The notes under the pieces: model-generated
What the model saw: the letters and a program-made list of their open reading frames with translations, nothing else
The model's database searches: none
Told to the model about the DNA's origin: nothing
Position numbers and translations under genes: made by a program
From: Martinezella multihospitum
GTDB taxonomy: Bacteria; Pseudomonadota; Alphaproteobacteria; Rhizobiales; Rhizobiaceae
NCBI RefSeq assembly: GCF_900094585.1
Contig: NZ_FMAG01000001.1
Location: forward strand, 1,130,530 to 1,194,529
DNA length: 64,000 nt
Reading direction: 5' to 3'
In this document: positions 8,751-17,542 of the stretch, one piece after another
Layout of the letters: each line of letters begins with the position of its first letter
Position numbering within the stretch: the stretch's first letter is position 1

Positions 8751-11105
8751 TCACAGCCAGCCGAGTGCGGTTGCCGCCCGGATTGCTTCGGCGCGGCGAT
8801 GACAGCCCAGCTTGCGGAACAGATTTCCGAGGTGAAACTTCACCGTGACCTCGGAGACATTGAGAGTATGAGCAATGCGTTTGTTCGACATGCCGCTGGC
8901 GATCAGCTGAATCATCTGGACCTCACGCTGGGAAAGACCACCCTGGAGGGCTTTCGCCTGTGGCGAGTTCACGGAGCTTGCAAAGAGCGAAAGCGCGGTG
9001 CGGACATCGGACGAGGTTTCGATGAAGCTGCGAATGCGCTGGTTCTTGAGAAGTGGCGAGAGAAAGATCCGCTCCTCGGAGAGCACGCCGTTGCAGCCGA
9101 GGCGCGTTGCGCCTTCAAGTGCCGATAGCAGATGCGCGCGCGTCGCGGCATTGTCGCGACGCTGGTAGGCGGCATAGCTTTGCCATAGCTGCAAGGCGAC
9201 TTTCTCGCGGTTGGTGACTTTCGGGTTTGCGATCAGCGCGTCGATCTGGCGCGACAGATAGGGCCGCGGTGTCGAGAGGCGCACGCTGTCGCGCAGCCAT
9301 GCCATGGCATAGGAAATTTCGTCCCGACGGGTCAGGCGGGTCAGCTCCTCGTTAGCGCTTTCGACCCAGTTGCGGCCGATACGCATTCGGACGGCGGACA
9401 GCGTTGCTGCCGCATCGCTCCAGCGATTGGCATTCTGGTAGGCGACGGCAGTGCGGATCTCCATCATGGCGTGAAACTGCAAGCCCTCGGACAGATGGAT
9501 CCAGAGCCCGTCGAGAAAGCCGGGCCTGATCACCATCGGAAAGTGATCGGCCAGCACCTGCGATGCATAGTGAAGAGCGAACTGCATCAGGCTCGGCCAG
9601 ATTTCTGCAGCGGCAAAATCATCGAATTCGTTCTGGACGAATTGGAGGAGATCGCGCGGCTGGCCGGCTTCGTAGGAGATACAGGCTTCGGCGAGCCGCA
9701 GCATGCGGAATTCCGCCTCCGCTGCGTGCGGCACCTGTTCCAGTTTCTGCCGTGCTTCCTGGGCGGCACGGCGTGCGAAGAGGGCATCGCCGCTCATCAG
9801 GCGAAGCACCGTTTGATGCAGATGAATGAAGAATTCCAGCAGTGGCTGGCCGCCCATATGGCCGAGGTAGATCAGGGCTCGCGCTGCGGCAGCTTCCGCC
9901 TCACGGAAATTCCGGCGGCGAATCTCGAATTCCAGCAGCGCATTATAGTAAGCTGCCCACTTGCCGTAATCGCCCATCGGATAATCCGCCATGAACTCGC
10001 CGAGGCGGGTGATCATGGCGTCGGTCGGCATCAGATCTTCGGAGATCATGAGGTTGAGGCGGAAGGTTCGCGCCGCGAAGGAAAAACGCGATCCGCGCAA
10101 CAAGACCTTCAACGGATCGAGATAGTCCGAACCCAGATGTTTGCCGACGAGGTGGCGCACGCGCTGCAATTCTCCGAGCTTCAGGAGCGTGCGTGCCATG
10201 GCGAAAAGCACGACTTCGTTGGTCGCGATCATCTCGTGGGAAAAACGCATGATGATATCGCGAAAGGTTCGGAGACTGTTTCGATAGATCAACTCGAGGC
10301 CGCGGGCGCGCTCCAGAATCTGGGCCGCATGGGCCTCGTGCCCATGATCGAGGAGCAGCGACATGGCGTCCAGCGCTCGCCCTGCCTGCTCGAAGGCGGA
10401 GGCGACTTCGATGACGGCGACGGTGGTTTCGAAGGTTGCCAAGCGTTTGCTGACGGCGTCTGTCAGGAGTGTCAGCAATTCCCGGTGTTCGTCAGGCGCC
10501 TCGACCAGGCGTGGTGGCAAAAGACCCGTCCACTCCTCGACGGTGACAGGAGATCGTGTTTCGAGCCAGATGGAAAGCAGCGCGGTCTGTCCCGGCGAAA
10601 GGTGGCCAAGGAAATTCTCGCGCAGATAGTCGATGGATAGGCGAGGGTCCTTTTGGCGTGTCAGCGGCAGGAAAACCGGCCAGCCGGCATAATCCCTGAT
10701 CAACTGGTTGGCTTCTTCGACTGGTAGCTCCCCCAATTCCTCAACGGAAAATGTCAGATCGCCTGCGTCGAGCGTGACCGAACCCCGGTGCAGGATGAAC
10801 CGCGCCAGCCCGCTGATGCGCTGGTCGGGGCGGCAGGCAATGACCAGAACGTCGACGGTCTCCATGAGCTGAGTAGAAAGACGAGCCGATCGAGCGGAAA
10901 CCGGTACGTCCCAGAAGAGCCACCCATCTCTCACGTCGCTCATGCGCGGTTGCTGCAGGTTGCAAATCTCCTTGCCCATCGCCTTTGCAGCCATGGACAG
11001 GACCGTGCTCTTTCCGGCTCCCGCGGGGGCACGCAGGAAGATGACGCCGGCGCGCTCCGTCGCGATGCGATGGCAAAGATGGGGTCGGGCAATCAGTCTG
11101 TGCAT
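8751..11105 (-). CDS. MalT-like (LAL-type) LuxR-family ATP-binding regulator
   Basis: About 784 residues from the chosen start MHRLIARPHLCHRIATERAG. A Walker A loop sits at residues 26-34 (APAGAGKST), as in MalT/STAND-type regulators that open with R-P-x-L. The middle is a long helical, TPR-like region rich in Leu and Ala. The last 65 residues are a LuxR HTH (GLSQREVQMIQLIASGMSNK, then RIAHTLNVSEVTVKFHLGNL). Such proteins activate operons when an inducer binds the sensor region. It is divergent from the ABC/HyuA-like operon at 11242, which is its likely target. The frame stays open upstream to 11363 but that would enter the neighbouring gene, so the start at 11105 is preferred despite a weak ribosome binding site. 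Confidence 0.88.
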   Translation of the reverse strand: MHRLIARPHLCHRIATERAGVIFLRAPAGAGKSTVLSMAAKAMGKEICNLQQPRMSDVRDGWLFWDVPVSARSARLSTQLMETVDVLVIACRPDQRISGLARFILHRGSVTLDAGDLTFSVEELGELPVEEANQLIRDYAGWPVFLPLTRQKDPRLSIDYLRENFLGHLSPGQTALLSIWLETRSPVTVEEWTGLLPPRLVEAPDEHRELLTLLTDAVSKRLATFETTVAVIEVASAFEQAGRALDAMSLLLDHGHEAHAAQILERARGLELIYRNSLRTFRDIIMRFSHEMIATNEVVLFAMARTLLKLGELQRVRHLVGKHLGSDYLDPLKVLLRGSRFSFAARTFRLNLMISEDLMPTDAMITRLGEFMADYPMGDYGKWAAYYNALLEFEIRRRNFREAEAAAARALIYLGHMGGQPLLEFFIHLHQTVLRLMSGDALFARRAAQEARQKLEQVPHAAEAEFRMLRLAEACISYEAGQPRDLLQFVQNEFDDFAAAEIWPSLMQFALHYASQVLADHFPMVIRPGFLDGLWIHLSEGLQFHAMMEIRTAVAYQNANRWSDAAATLSAVRMRIGRNWVESANEELTRLTRRDEISYAMAWLRDSVRLSTPRPYLSRQIDALIANPKVTNREKVALQLWQSYAAYQRRDNAATRAHLLSALEGATRLGCNGVLSEERIFLSPLLKNQRIRSFIETSSDVRTALSLFASSVNSPQAKALQGGLSQREVQMIQLIASGMSNKRIAHTLNVSEVTVKFHLGNLFRKLGCHRRAEAIRAATALGWL

Positions 11106-11241
11106 GCGGGGTTTGTAAGCGCATATTGAAAAATAACCTATACCATAAGGCTGAAAAACTATACCTCCAGCCAGTTGTCCATCGGTCGCAGATGAGGATT
11201 GTTGTCTGTCAGTTAGCTGACGAACAAGGAAACTCCCGTCG

Positions 11242-12270
11242 ATGCAGCAACATCCGTTGGTCGCGATCCTGACGCGGCTTGGCACCTTCGTTCTGGTCAT
11301 GATCGCGCTTTCTATCATGATTTTCGCGCTGGCGCGGGTCGTGCCGGGAGATCCCGCGCGCATGGCCCTTGGCCCGGCGGCAACGCAGGAACAGGTCGAT
11401 GCGCTGCGCGTGCAGATGGGGCTGGATAAGCCGCTTCTGGTGCAGTACGTCGACTATGTCGGCAAGGCGCTGCAAGGTGATCTCGGCATGTCGCTGGTCT
11501 CGCAGCGCCCCGTCACGACCGATCTGGAGCAGACCGTGCCCGCCACGGTGGAGCTGGTGCTCGTTTCCGTGATCTTCATGTTTGTGGTGGCCATTCCGCT
11601 CGGTGTCATCACCGCACATTTCAGGGATCGTGCGCTGGACCATATCGGCCGCATCCTGTCCTTGACGGGCGTCACCATTCCGAGCTTTCTGTTTGCGATC
11701 AGTCTGCAACTGCTTGCCGCACGCTGTCTACCGAACTGGCCGATCATCGGCCGGCTTGATCATTCTCTGAGTTTTCAGCCCGGACCGACCGGATTTCTAT
11801 TGATCGACGGCCTGCTGGCGGGACGTCTGGATGTGTTCGTCGATGCGCTTCAGCATCTTGTGCTGCCGGCCTTCGCGCTTGCCATGGCCGGCATCGGCCA
11901 GATTACCCGCATCACTCGTTCCTCCATGCTGGAGAACCAGCGCAAGGATCACATTCTGACCCTGCAGAGCTTTGGCGTGCCGGAGCGGGTCATCATCTTC
12001 CGCTATCTTCTCAAGCTGTCGTCGATCGCGCCGTTGACGATCATGGGCCTCGAATTCGCGTCGCTGATCGGCAATGCCTTCGTCATCGAGATGGTCTTCG
12101 CCTGGGGCGGTTTTGCCTCCTATGGGCTGAATGCCATCCTGCAAAAGGACCTCAATGCCGTGACCGCCGTCGTGCTGGTCGCCGGCCTGTTTTTCATCGT
12201 TGCGAACCTGGTGGTGGATGTCCTGATCTCGATCATCGACCCGCGCCAACGCCGCAAGGAGGCACGCTGA
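11242..12270 (+). CDS. Peptide-type ABC transporter permease (DppB/OppB family)
   Basis: A 342-residue inner-membrane protein with an N-terminal helix (residues about 8-32), the family's R-V-V-P-G-D-P-A-R periplasmic start, and five more helices. The cytoplasmic EAA-like loop is ITRITRSSMLENQRKDHILT, followed by SFGVPERVIIFRYLLKLSSI. It pairs with the next permease (stop/start overlap at 12270). The cargo is inferred from the operon: HyuA-like and DUF917 enzymes and an isoaspartyl peptidase suggest cyclic or modified amino-acid or dipeptide-like compounds rather than ordinary peptides. Confidence 0.92.
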   Translation: MQQHPLVAILTRLGTFVLVMIALSIMIFALARVVPGDPARMALGPAATQEQVDALRVQMGLDKPLLVQYVDYVGKALQGDLGMSLVSQRPVTTDLEQTVPATVELVLVSVIFMFVVAIPLGVITAHFRDRALDHIGRILSLTGVTIPSFLFAISLQLLAARCLPNWPIIGRLDHSLSFQPGPTGFLLIDGLLAGRLDVFVDALQHLVLPAFALAMAGIGQITRITRSSMLENQRKDHILTLQSFGVPERVIIFRYLLKLSSIAPLTIMGLEFASLIGNAFVIEMVFAWGGFASYGLNAILQKDLNAVTAVVLVAGLFFIVANLVVDVLISIIDPRQRRKEAR

Positions 12271-13151
12271 TGGCCGATATGAAGATGCTCGATGCCTCCG
12301 ACCGCGCGCTGAGCACCGGTTACATGATGTGGTATCGCTTCAGCCGCAATCCGGCTGCGGTGATCGGCACGCTGATCCTGATTTCCGTCGTCGTGCTGGC
12401 TGTGTTCGCGCCGTGGCTGACGCCCTATCCGAAACATGTCGGTGCCGTGGTCGATTTCCGTGCTCGGCACGTGTCGCCGGATGCCACCCATTGGTTCGGA
12501 ACCGACAAAGTGGGCCGGGATATCTTTTCCCGCACCGTCTTCGGCATGCGCGTCTCGCTGCTACTGGTCATCGGCGTTCTTGGCATTTCAGTACCGATCG
12601 GCACCGTGCTCGGCCTTATCGCCGGCTACTTTGGCGGCTGGGTTGAAAAGATCATCACGGGTCTCACAAACGTCATGCTGGCGATGCCGCCGCTCGTCAT
12701 GGCGCTTGCCGTGTCGAACCTGCTCGAGCCGAACCTGATGAACGCGATGATCGCCATCACGCTGCTTTGGTGGACATGGCATGCGCGGCTGATCTACTCC
12801 GTTTCCAAGTCCATCGCATCCGAGGACTACATCGAGGCAGCCCGCCTTGCCGGCGCCGGGCCGATGCACATCCTGTTCCGCGAAATCCTGCCGAATTGCG
12901 TGGCGGTCATCTCCGTCAAGACGACGCTGGATGCGGCCTTCGTCATCCTGTTCGGTGCGACCCTCAGCTTTCTCGGCTTCGGTGTAAAACCACCCATTCC
13001 GGACCTCGGCTCCATGGTCGCCGATGGCCGCCAGTTCATGCCTAACTATTGGTGGGAAGTCGTCTGCCCCGGTGCGGCGGTCTTCTATGTGACGCTCGGC
13101 TTCAATCTTCTGGGCGATGGCTTGCGCGACATGTTTGATGTGGAGAGCTGA
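12270..13151 (+). CDS. Peptide-type ABC transporter permease (DppC/OppC family)
   Basis: A 293-residue permease with the OppC N-terminal helix, the H-W-F-G-T-D-K-V-G-R-D-I-F-S-R hallmark (residues about 75-92) and an EAA loop EDYIEAARLAGAGPMHILFR before EILPN. Its ATG overlaps the upstream stop, and the ATPase gene starts three bases after its stop. It forms the transmembrane channel with the DppB-like partner. Confidence 0.93.
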   Translation: MADMKMLDASDRALSTGYMMWYRFSRNPAAVIGTLILISVVVLAVFAPWLTPYPKHVGAVVDFRARHVSPDATHWFGTDKVGRDIFSRTVFGMRVSLLLVIGVLGISVPIGTVLGLIAGYFGGWVEKIITGLTNVMLAMPPLVMALAVSNLLEPNLMNAMIAITLLWWTWHARLIYSVSKSIASEDYIEAARLAGAGPMHILFREILPNCVAVISVKTTLDAAFVILFGATLSFLGFGVKPPIPDLGSMVADGRQFMPNYWWEVVCPGAAVFYVTLGFNLLGDGLRDMFDVES

Positions 13152-13154
13152 GCC

Positions 13155-14801
13155 ATGACCGAGCCGCTTCTGAAGATCGAGGCCCTCAACGTCTCATTCA
13201 CCACTTACGGCCGCACTCGGCAGGTACTGCGGGACATTTCCTTCACCGTCGCCGCCGGCGAGCGGGTCGCGCTGATCGGCGAGACGGGATCGGGCAAGTC
13301 CGTAACGGCAAAGGCAATCATCGGTACGTTGCCGAAAAATGCCACCATCGGCGCCGGCGTTATTTCTGTCGCAGGACGTGACGTTCTGAAAATGCAGCGG
13401 AGCGAGCGGGAGGCGCTGAAAGGCACCGCATTTTCCCTGATCATGCAGGACCCGCTCTCGTCCTTCAATCCGGTCTTCAAGATCGGCACGCATCTCGATG
13501 ACGTCATGCGCTTTGCCGACAAGCGCGATGGTGTTCGCTCGTCGAAGGCGGAGCGTCGCGCGCGGATTGCCGCCGTGCTGCGGCGCGTGCAGCTTGCCGA
13601 TGCCGAGCGGGTGATGAATGCCTACCCCTCCGAGCTTTCGGGCGGCATGCGTCAGCGCGTCCTGATCGGGCTTGCGCTGCTGCATCAGCCGAAGCTTTTG
13701 ATCGCCGACGAGCCAGGCACTGCGCTCGACGTGACGACGCAGGACGAGATCCTGAACCTGATCAACCAGCTGGTGGTCGAGGAGAACATGGCGCTCCTCA
13801 TGATCACTCATAATCTCGGCGTCGTGCGCAAAGTTGCCGACCGGGTGGTGGTCATGCATTACGGCGATATCGTCGAGGCGGGGGCTTGCCGTCAGATACT
13901 CACCGCCCCGCATCAGCCCTACACGAAGGCGCTCCTCGATGCTGTGCCGCCGCTCTACGGCGAGCGTGTCACCGATCTGCCGCAGAGCGATCGTGCGCCC
14001 ATCATCAAGGTGGAGGGCCTGAACAAGGTCTATGGCCGGAAGCCAGGTTTCCATGCCGTTCGCGATGTGAACCTGACGCTGCGTCAGGGTGAGATCTTCG
14101 GACTTGCCGGCGAGTCCGGCTCGGGTAAGACATCGGTCGCACGTATCATCATGGAATTGTCGCGCCCGACCTCGGGCAGCGTCACCATCGATGCGCCTGC
14201 TCCGGGGCGTGGCAAGCGGTTGACGCAGATCGTCTACCAGAATCCCGGCACGTCGCTCAATCCGAAGCGCAATGTCCAGCAAACTCTCGCATTGCCCCTG
14301 AAATCAATAGGCATGGATGGGCCGGCTCGCGAGGCACGGATGAAGCAACTGATGGAGCTCGTGCGGCTGCCGCAATCCTATCTGGCAAAATATCCGCATG
14401 AGCTTTCGGGCGGCCAGAAACAGCGCGTGGCGATTGCCCGCGCGCTTGCCGCCGAGCCGAAGATCCTGATCCTCGACGAGCCGACTGCGGCACTTGATGT
14501 GTCGGTGCAGAAAACCGTGATCGAACTACTGTTGCAGCTGCGCGAGGAACTTGGCCTCACTTATCTGATGATCTCGCATGACCTGTCGTTGATGCGCAAC
14601 TTCTGTTCGCGCATTGCCATCATGCTGCGCGGCGAGATCGTCGAGGAAGGGCCGACCCCGGAGGTCTTTGCCGCCCCTAATCACCCCTACACACGCGCGT
14701 TGATTGCCGCGATCCCCGTCGTCACCGATGAGGAAGAGCGTCAGAAACCCGTCGTGACCGAGGAAGAGCGCACGCGCTTCCTCGTCAAAACCACAGACTG
14801 A
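13155..14801 (+). CDS. ABC transporter ATP-binding protein, two fused ATPase domains (DppD-DppF type)
   Basis: A 548-residue protein carrying two complete ATPase halves. The first has Walker A GETGSGKS, signature LSGGMRQRV and Walker B LLIADEPGTALD. The second has Walker A GESGSGKT, signature LSGGQKQRV and Walker B ILILDEPTAALD. Each half ends in an oligopeptide-transporter C-terminal segment (PHQPYTKALLDAVP; NHPYTRALIAAIP). It powers the permease pair directly upstream. A fused D-F ATPase is common in rhizobial peptide transporters. Confidence 0.93.
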   Translation: MTEPLLKIEALNVSFTTYGRTRQVLRDISFTVAAGERVALIGETGSGKSVTAKAIIGTLPKNATIGAGVISVAGRDVLKMQRSEREALKGTAFSLIMQDPLSSFNPVFKIGTHLDDVMRFADKRDGVRSSKAERRARIAAVLRRVQLADAERVMNAYPSELSGGMRQRVLIGLALLHQPKLLIADEPGTALDVTTQDEILNLINQLVVEENMALLMITHNLGVVRKVADRVVVMHYGDIVEAGACRQILTAPHQPYTKALLDAVPPLYGERVTDLPQSDRAPIIKVEGLNKVYGRKPGFHAVRDVNLTLRQGEIFGLAGESGSGKTSVARIIMELSRPTSGSVTIDAPAPGRGKRLTQIVYQNPGTSLNPKRNVQQTLALPLKSIGMDGPAREARMKQLMELVRLPQSYLAKYPHELSGGQKQRVAIARALAAEPKILILDEPTAALDVSVQKTVIELLLQLREELGLTYLMISHDLSLMRNFCSRIAIMLRGEIVEEGPTPEVFAAPNHPYTRALIAAIPVVTDEEERQKPVVTEEERTRFLVKTTD

Positions 14802-14818
14802 TCGAAGAGGAGCCTGAC

Positions 14819-16375
14819 GTGTATCGCGTTGGAATTGACGTCGGCGGCACCAATACGGATGCTGTCGTCCTGGAGGGAAAGACCGTTCTGGCCGGGGTCA
14901 AGGCCTCGACGACCGAGGATGTGACTTCGGGCGTGATCGAGGCGCTGGAGAAGGTCATCGAGGCCTCCGGCATTGACAGGACAAGCATCGCGGCCGTGAT
15001 GATCGGCACGACGCATTTCACCAATGCGGTGATCGAGCGCCGTCACATGGATGAAGTTGCGGCCATCCGGCTGAGCCTGCCCTCAGGCGCCGGCCTGCCG
15101 CCGATGGTCGATTGGCCCGATGACCTGCGTGAGATCGTCGGCAATCATGGCTATCAGGTCAAAGGCGGCTACGAATTCGACGGACGCGAGCTTTCACCGC
15201 TCGATGAAGATGCCATCGTGCGCATCGCCGGTGAAATCCGTGCGAAGGGCTTAAAGGCTGCTGCCGTGACCTGCGTCTTCAGTGGCATCAACGATGCCAT
15301 GGAGTTGCGGGCCAAGGAGATCCTGCAGCAGCATTGCCCAGGCCTGCCTGTCGTCATGTCGAAGGACATCGGTCGTCATGGCCTGTTGGCGCGTGAAAGT
15401 GCTGCGATCATGAATGCGAGCCTGCTGTCGCTGGCGGATCGCACCGTGGCAGCTTTCGGCAAGGCGCTTGCGGCAGCCGGCATCCCATGCCCGTTCTATA
15501 TTACCCAGAACGACGGTACGCTGATGGCAGCCGATGTCGTGCGTGCCTTTCCGGTTTTGACCTTTGCATCGGGTCCGACGAATTCCATGCGTGGTGCGGC
15601 ATTCCTGACCGGGCTGAAGGATGCCGTCGTCGTCGATGTCGGCGGCACGACTTCGGATGTAGGCTCTCTGTCGCACGGCTTTCCGCGCCAAGCGTCCACG
15701 ACTGTCGATATTGGCGGAGTCCGCACGAATTTCCGCATGCCCGACGTCTTTTCCATCGGCCTCGGTGGCGGCTCGCTTGTCGTCAAGAGTGATGCGGGTA
15801 TGTCGGTCGGGCCGAAGTCAGTCGGCTATCGCGTCCGCAAGCAAGCGCTTTGCTTCGGCGGATCGACGTTGACCGCCACCGATATCGCGGTTGCAGCCGG
15901 CAAGGCCGAAGTCGGCGACAGCGCTTTGGTTGCCAATCTCGACAAAGGTCTGGTCGATGCGGCCGTGGCAAAGATCAACGCCATGCTTGAGGCTTGCGTT
16001 GAACGCAGCCGCATTTCCTCGACGCCGGTGCCGGTGATCGCCGTTGGCGGCGGCTCGATTCTGATGCCGGATCGCATCGGTGATCTCGAAGTGATCATGC
16101 CCGAGAATTTCGCCGTGGCAAATGCGGTCGGCGCCGCCATCGCCCAGATCAGTGGCGAGACGGATCGCGTCTTCTCGCTCGTCGATGGCCGCACCCGCGA
16201 GAGTGCGCTTGCAGAAGCCGAAGCGGAAGCGCGCGAAAAAGCGATCGCAGCGGGCGCGCTTGCGGAAACCCTTGAAGTTATCGAGCGCGAGGACACGCCG
16301 CTTGCCTACCTGCCAGGCAACGCCACGCGCATTCACGTCAAAGTCGTCGGTGAAATGGGAGGCCATCATGCCTGA
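14819..16375 (+). CDS. Hydantoinase/oxoprolinase A-like (HyuA-family) protein, copy 1
   Basis: A 518-residue protein starting with GTG (ribosome binding site GAGGAG). It opens with the ASKHA-type phosphate loop YRVGIDVGGTNTDAVVLEGK, then has MIGTTHFTNAVIER, the internal VVDVGGTTSDVGSL second loop and IAVGGGS near residue 405. This is the hydantoinase A / oxoprolinase fold that couples ATP to opening of a cyclic amide. It is shorter than classical HyuA (about 690) and no HyuB gene is present; instead it overlaps by 8 bp a DUF917 gene that may be its partner. It is strongly similar to the copy at 20383. The exact substrate is not known. Confidence 0.88.
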   Translation: MYRVGIDVGGTNTDAVVLEGKTVLAGVKASTTEDVTSGVIEALEKVIEASGIDRTSIAAVMIGTTHFTNAVIERRHMDEVAAIRLSLPSGAGLPPMVDWPDDLREIVGNHGYQVKGGYEFDGRELSPLDEDAIVRIAGEIRAKGLKAAAVTCVFSGINDAMELRAKEILQQHCPGLPVVMSKDIGRHGLLARESAAIMNASLLSLADRTVAAFGKALAAAGIPCPFYITQNDGTLMAADVVRAFPVLTFASGPTNSMRGAAFLTGLKDAVVVDVGGTTSDVGSLSHGFPRQASTTVDIGGVRTNFRMPDVFSIGLGGGSLVVKSDAGMSVGPKSVGYRVRKQALCFGGSTLTATDIAVAAGKAEVGDSALVANLDKGLVDAAVAKINAMLEACVERSRISSTPVPVIAVGGGSILMPDRIGDLEVIMPENFAVANAVGAAIAQISGETDRVFSLVDGRTRESALAEAEAEAREKAIAAGALAETLEVIEREDTPLAYLPGNATRIHVKVVGEMGGHHA

Positions 16376-17501
16376 GACGCGCAAGCAGAAATATGATGAT
16401 GCCGCCTTGCGCCGGCTGACATCAGAGGATCTCGATGCATTGGAAATCGGCGCGGGCATTCTCGGCACCGGCGGCGGCGGCAATCCCTATCAGGGCAAGC
16501 TTCTGGCCCTCGAGGCGATGAAGGCCGGCTACGAGATGAAGGTTCTGGCGACCGACGCCATCGAAGCGGACGCGCTCTGCATGTCCATCGGTGGCATCGG
16601 CGCACCGGTCGTCGGCGTCGAGCGTATCCGCGAGGGGCGTGAGGGGCTGCGCTGCCTGCGCGCTATGGAAGAGCTCATCCGCACGCCGATCGACGCGATC
16701 GTCTGCGAAGAGATCGGTGGCGCGAACGCGATGAACCCGCTGGTAACGGCGGCGCTCGGCGGTCTTCCCATCCTCGATTGCGACGGCATGGGGCGGGCCT
16801 TTCCCGAAATGCAGATGACGACCTTCTCGATCTATGGTCACAGCTCGACGCCTTCCGTCATGTGCGACCTGCATGGCAATGCGGTGATCTTCAGCCATGC
16901 CGTATCGGAAGTCTGGCATGAGCGCATGGCACGCGCCTGCGTGGTCGCGCAAGGTGGCGCCGCCATGCTGGCGACGGCGCCGATGCAGGCGCATTATGTT
17001 CATCAATACGGTATCCCGAAGAGCTACACCAAGGCGATCGCCCTCGGCGAAGCGGTGATCCGTGCGCGCAAGGCGCAGGAAGATCCGATTGCGGCGGTTT
17101 GTGCGCTGGAGGGCGGACGGCGTGTTTTCAACGGCAAGATCACCGATCTCAAGCGCCATCTGCGCGGCGGCTTCGTCGTCGGTGACATGGAACTCGCCGG
17201 CTTCGATGATTGCAACGGCCAAACGGCGAGCGTGGCGATCCAGAACGAATTCCTGGTCTTCCGCCGCGATGGCGTGATCGAGGTCTGCGTGCCGGATCTG
17301 ATCGTGCTTCTCGACGTCGATACCGGCTATCCGATCACCACCGAAATGCTGCGCTACGGCCAGCGGGTCGCGATCGTCGCCATTCCCTGCCACGAGCTGC
17401 TTCGCAGTGCGCGTGCGCTCGAAGTCGTCGGTCCTGCGGCCTTCGGCTACCCGGACATCACCTATTCGCCGCTGCCTGCGCCCGAACGAAAGGCAGCATA
17501 A
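16368..17501 (+). CDS. DUF917 (S-methyl-thiohydantoin desulfurase-like) protein, copy 1
   Basis: A 377-residue protein beginning MPETRKQKYDDAALRRLTSE with the family glycine loop GAGILGTGGGGNPYQGKLLA, then CEEIGGANAMNPLVTAALGG and DCDGMGRAFPEMQM. These match the DUF917 family, since renamed after an S-methyl-thiohydantoin desulfurase. The ATG at 16368 lies within the end of the HyuA-like gene, so the two are translationally coupled and probably form a complex; this pairing is inferred from its recurrence at 19310/20383. A cytoplasmic enzyme acting on a cyclic ureide or thiohydantoin is the best guess. Confidence 0.82.
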   Translation: MPETRKQKYDDAALRRLTSEDLDALEIGAGILGTGGGGNPYQGKLLALEAMKAGYEMKVLATDAIEADALCMSIGGIGAPVVGVERIREGREGLRCLRAMEELIRTPIDAIVCEEIGGANAMNPLVTAALGGLPILDCDGMGRAFPEMQMTTFSIYGHSSTPSVMCDLHGNAVIFSHAVSEVWHERMARACVVAQGGAAMLATAPMQAHYVHQYGIPKSYTKAIALGEAVIRARKAQEDPIAAVCALEGGRRVFNGKITDLKRHLRGGFVVGDMELAGFDDCNGQTASVAIQNEFLVFRRDGVIEVCVPDLIVLLDVDTGYPITTEMLRYGQRVAIVAIPCHELLRSARALEVVGPAAFGYPDITYSPLPAPERKAA

Positions 17502-17542
17502 CCATAAGCGGGGCAGTTCCCGCATCAAAGAGGAGAACTTGA

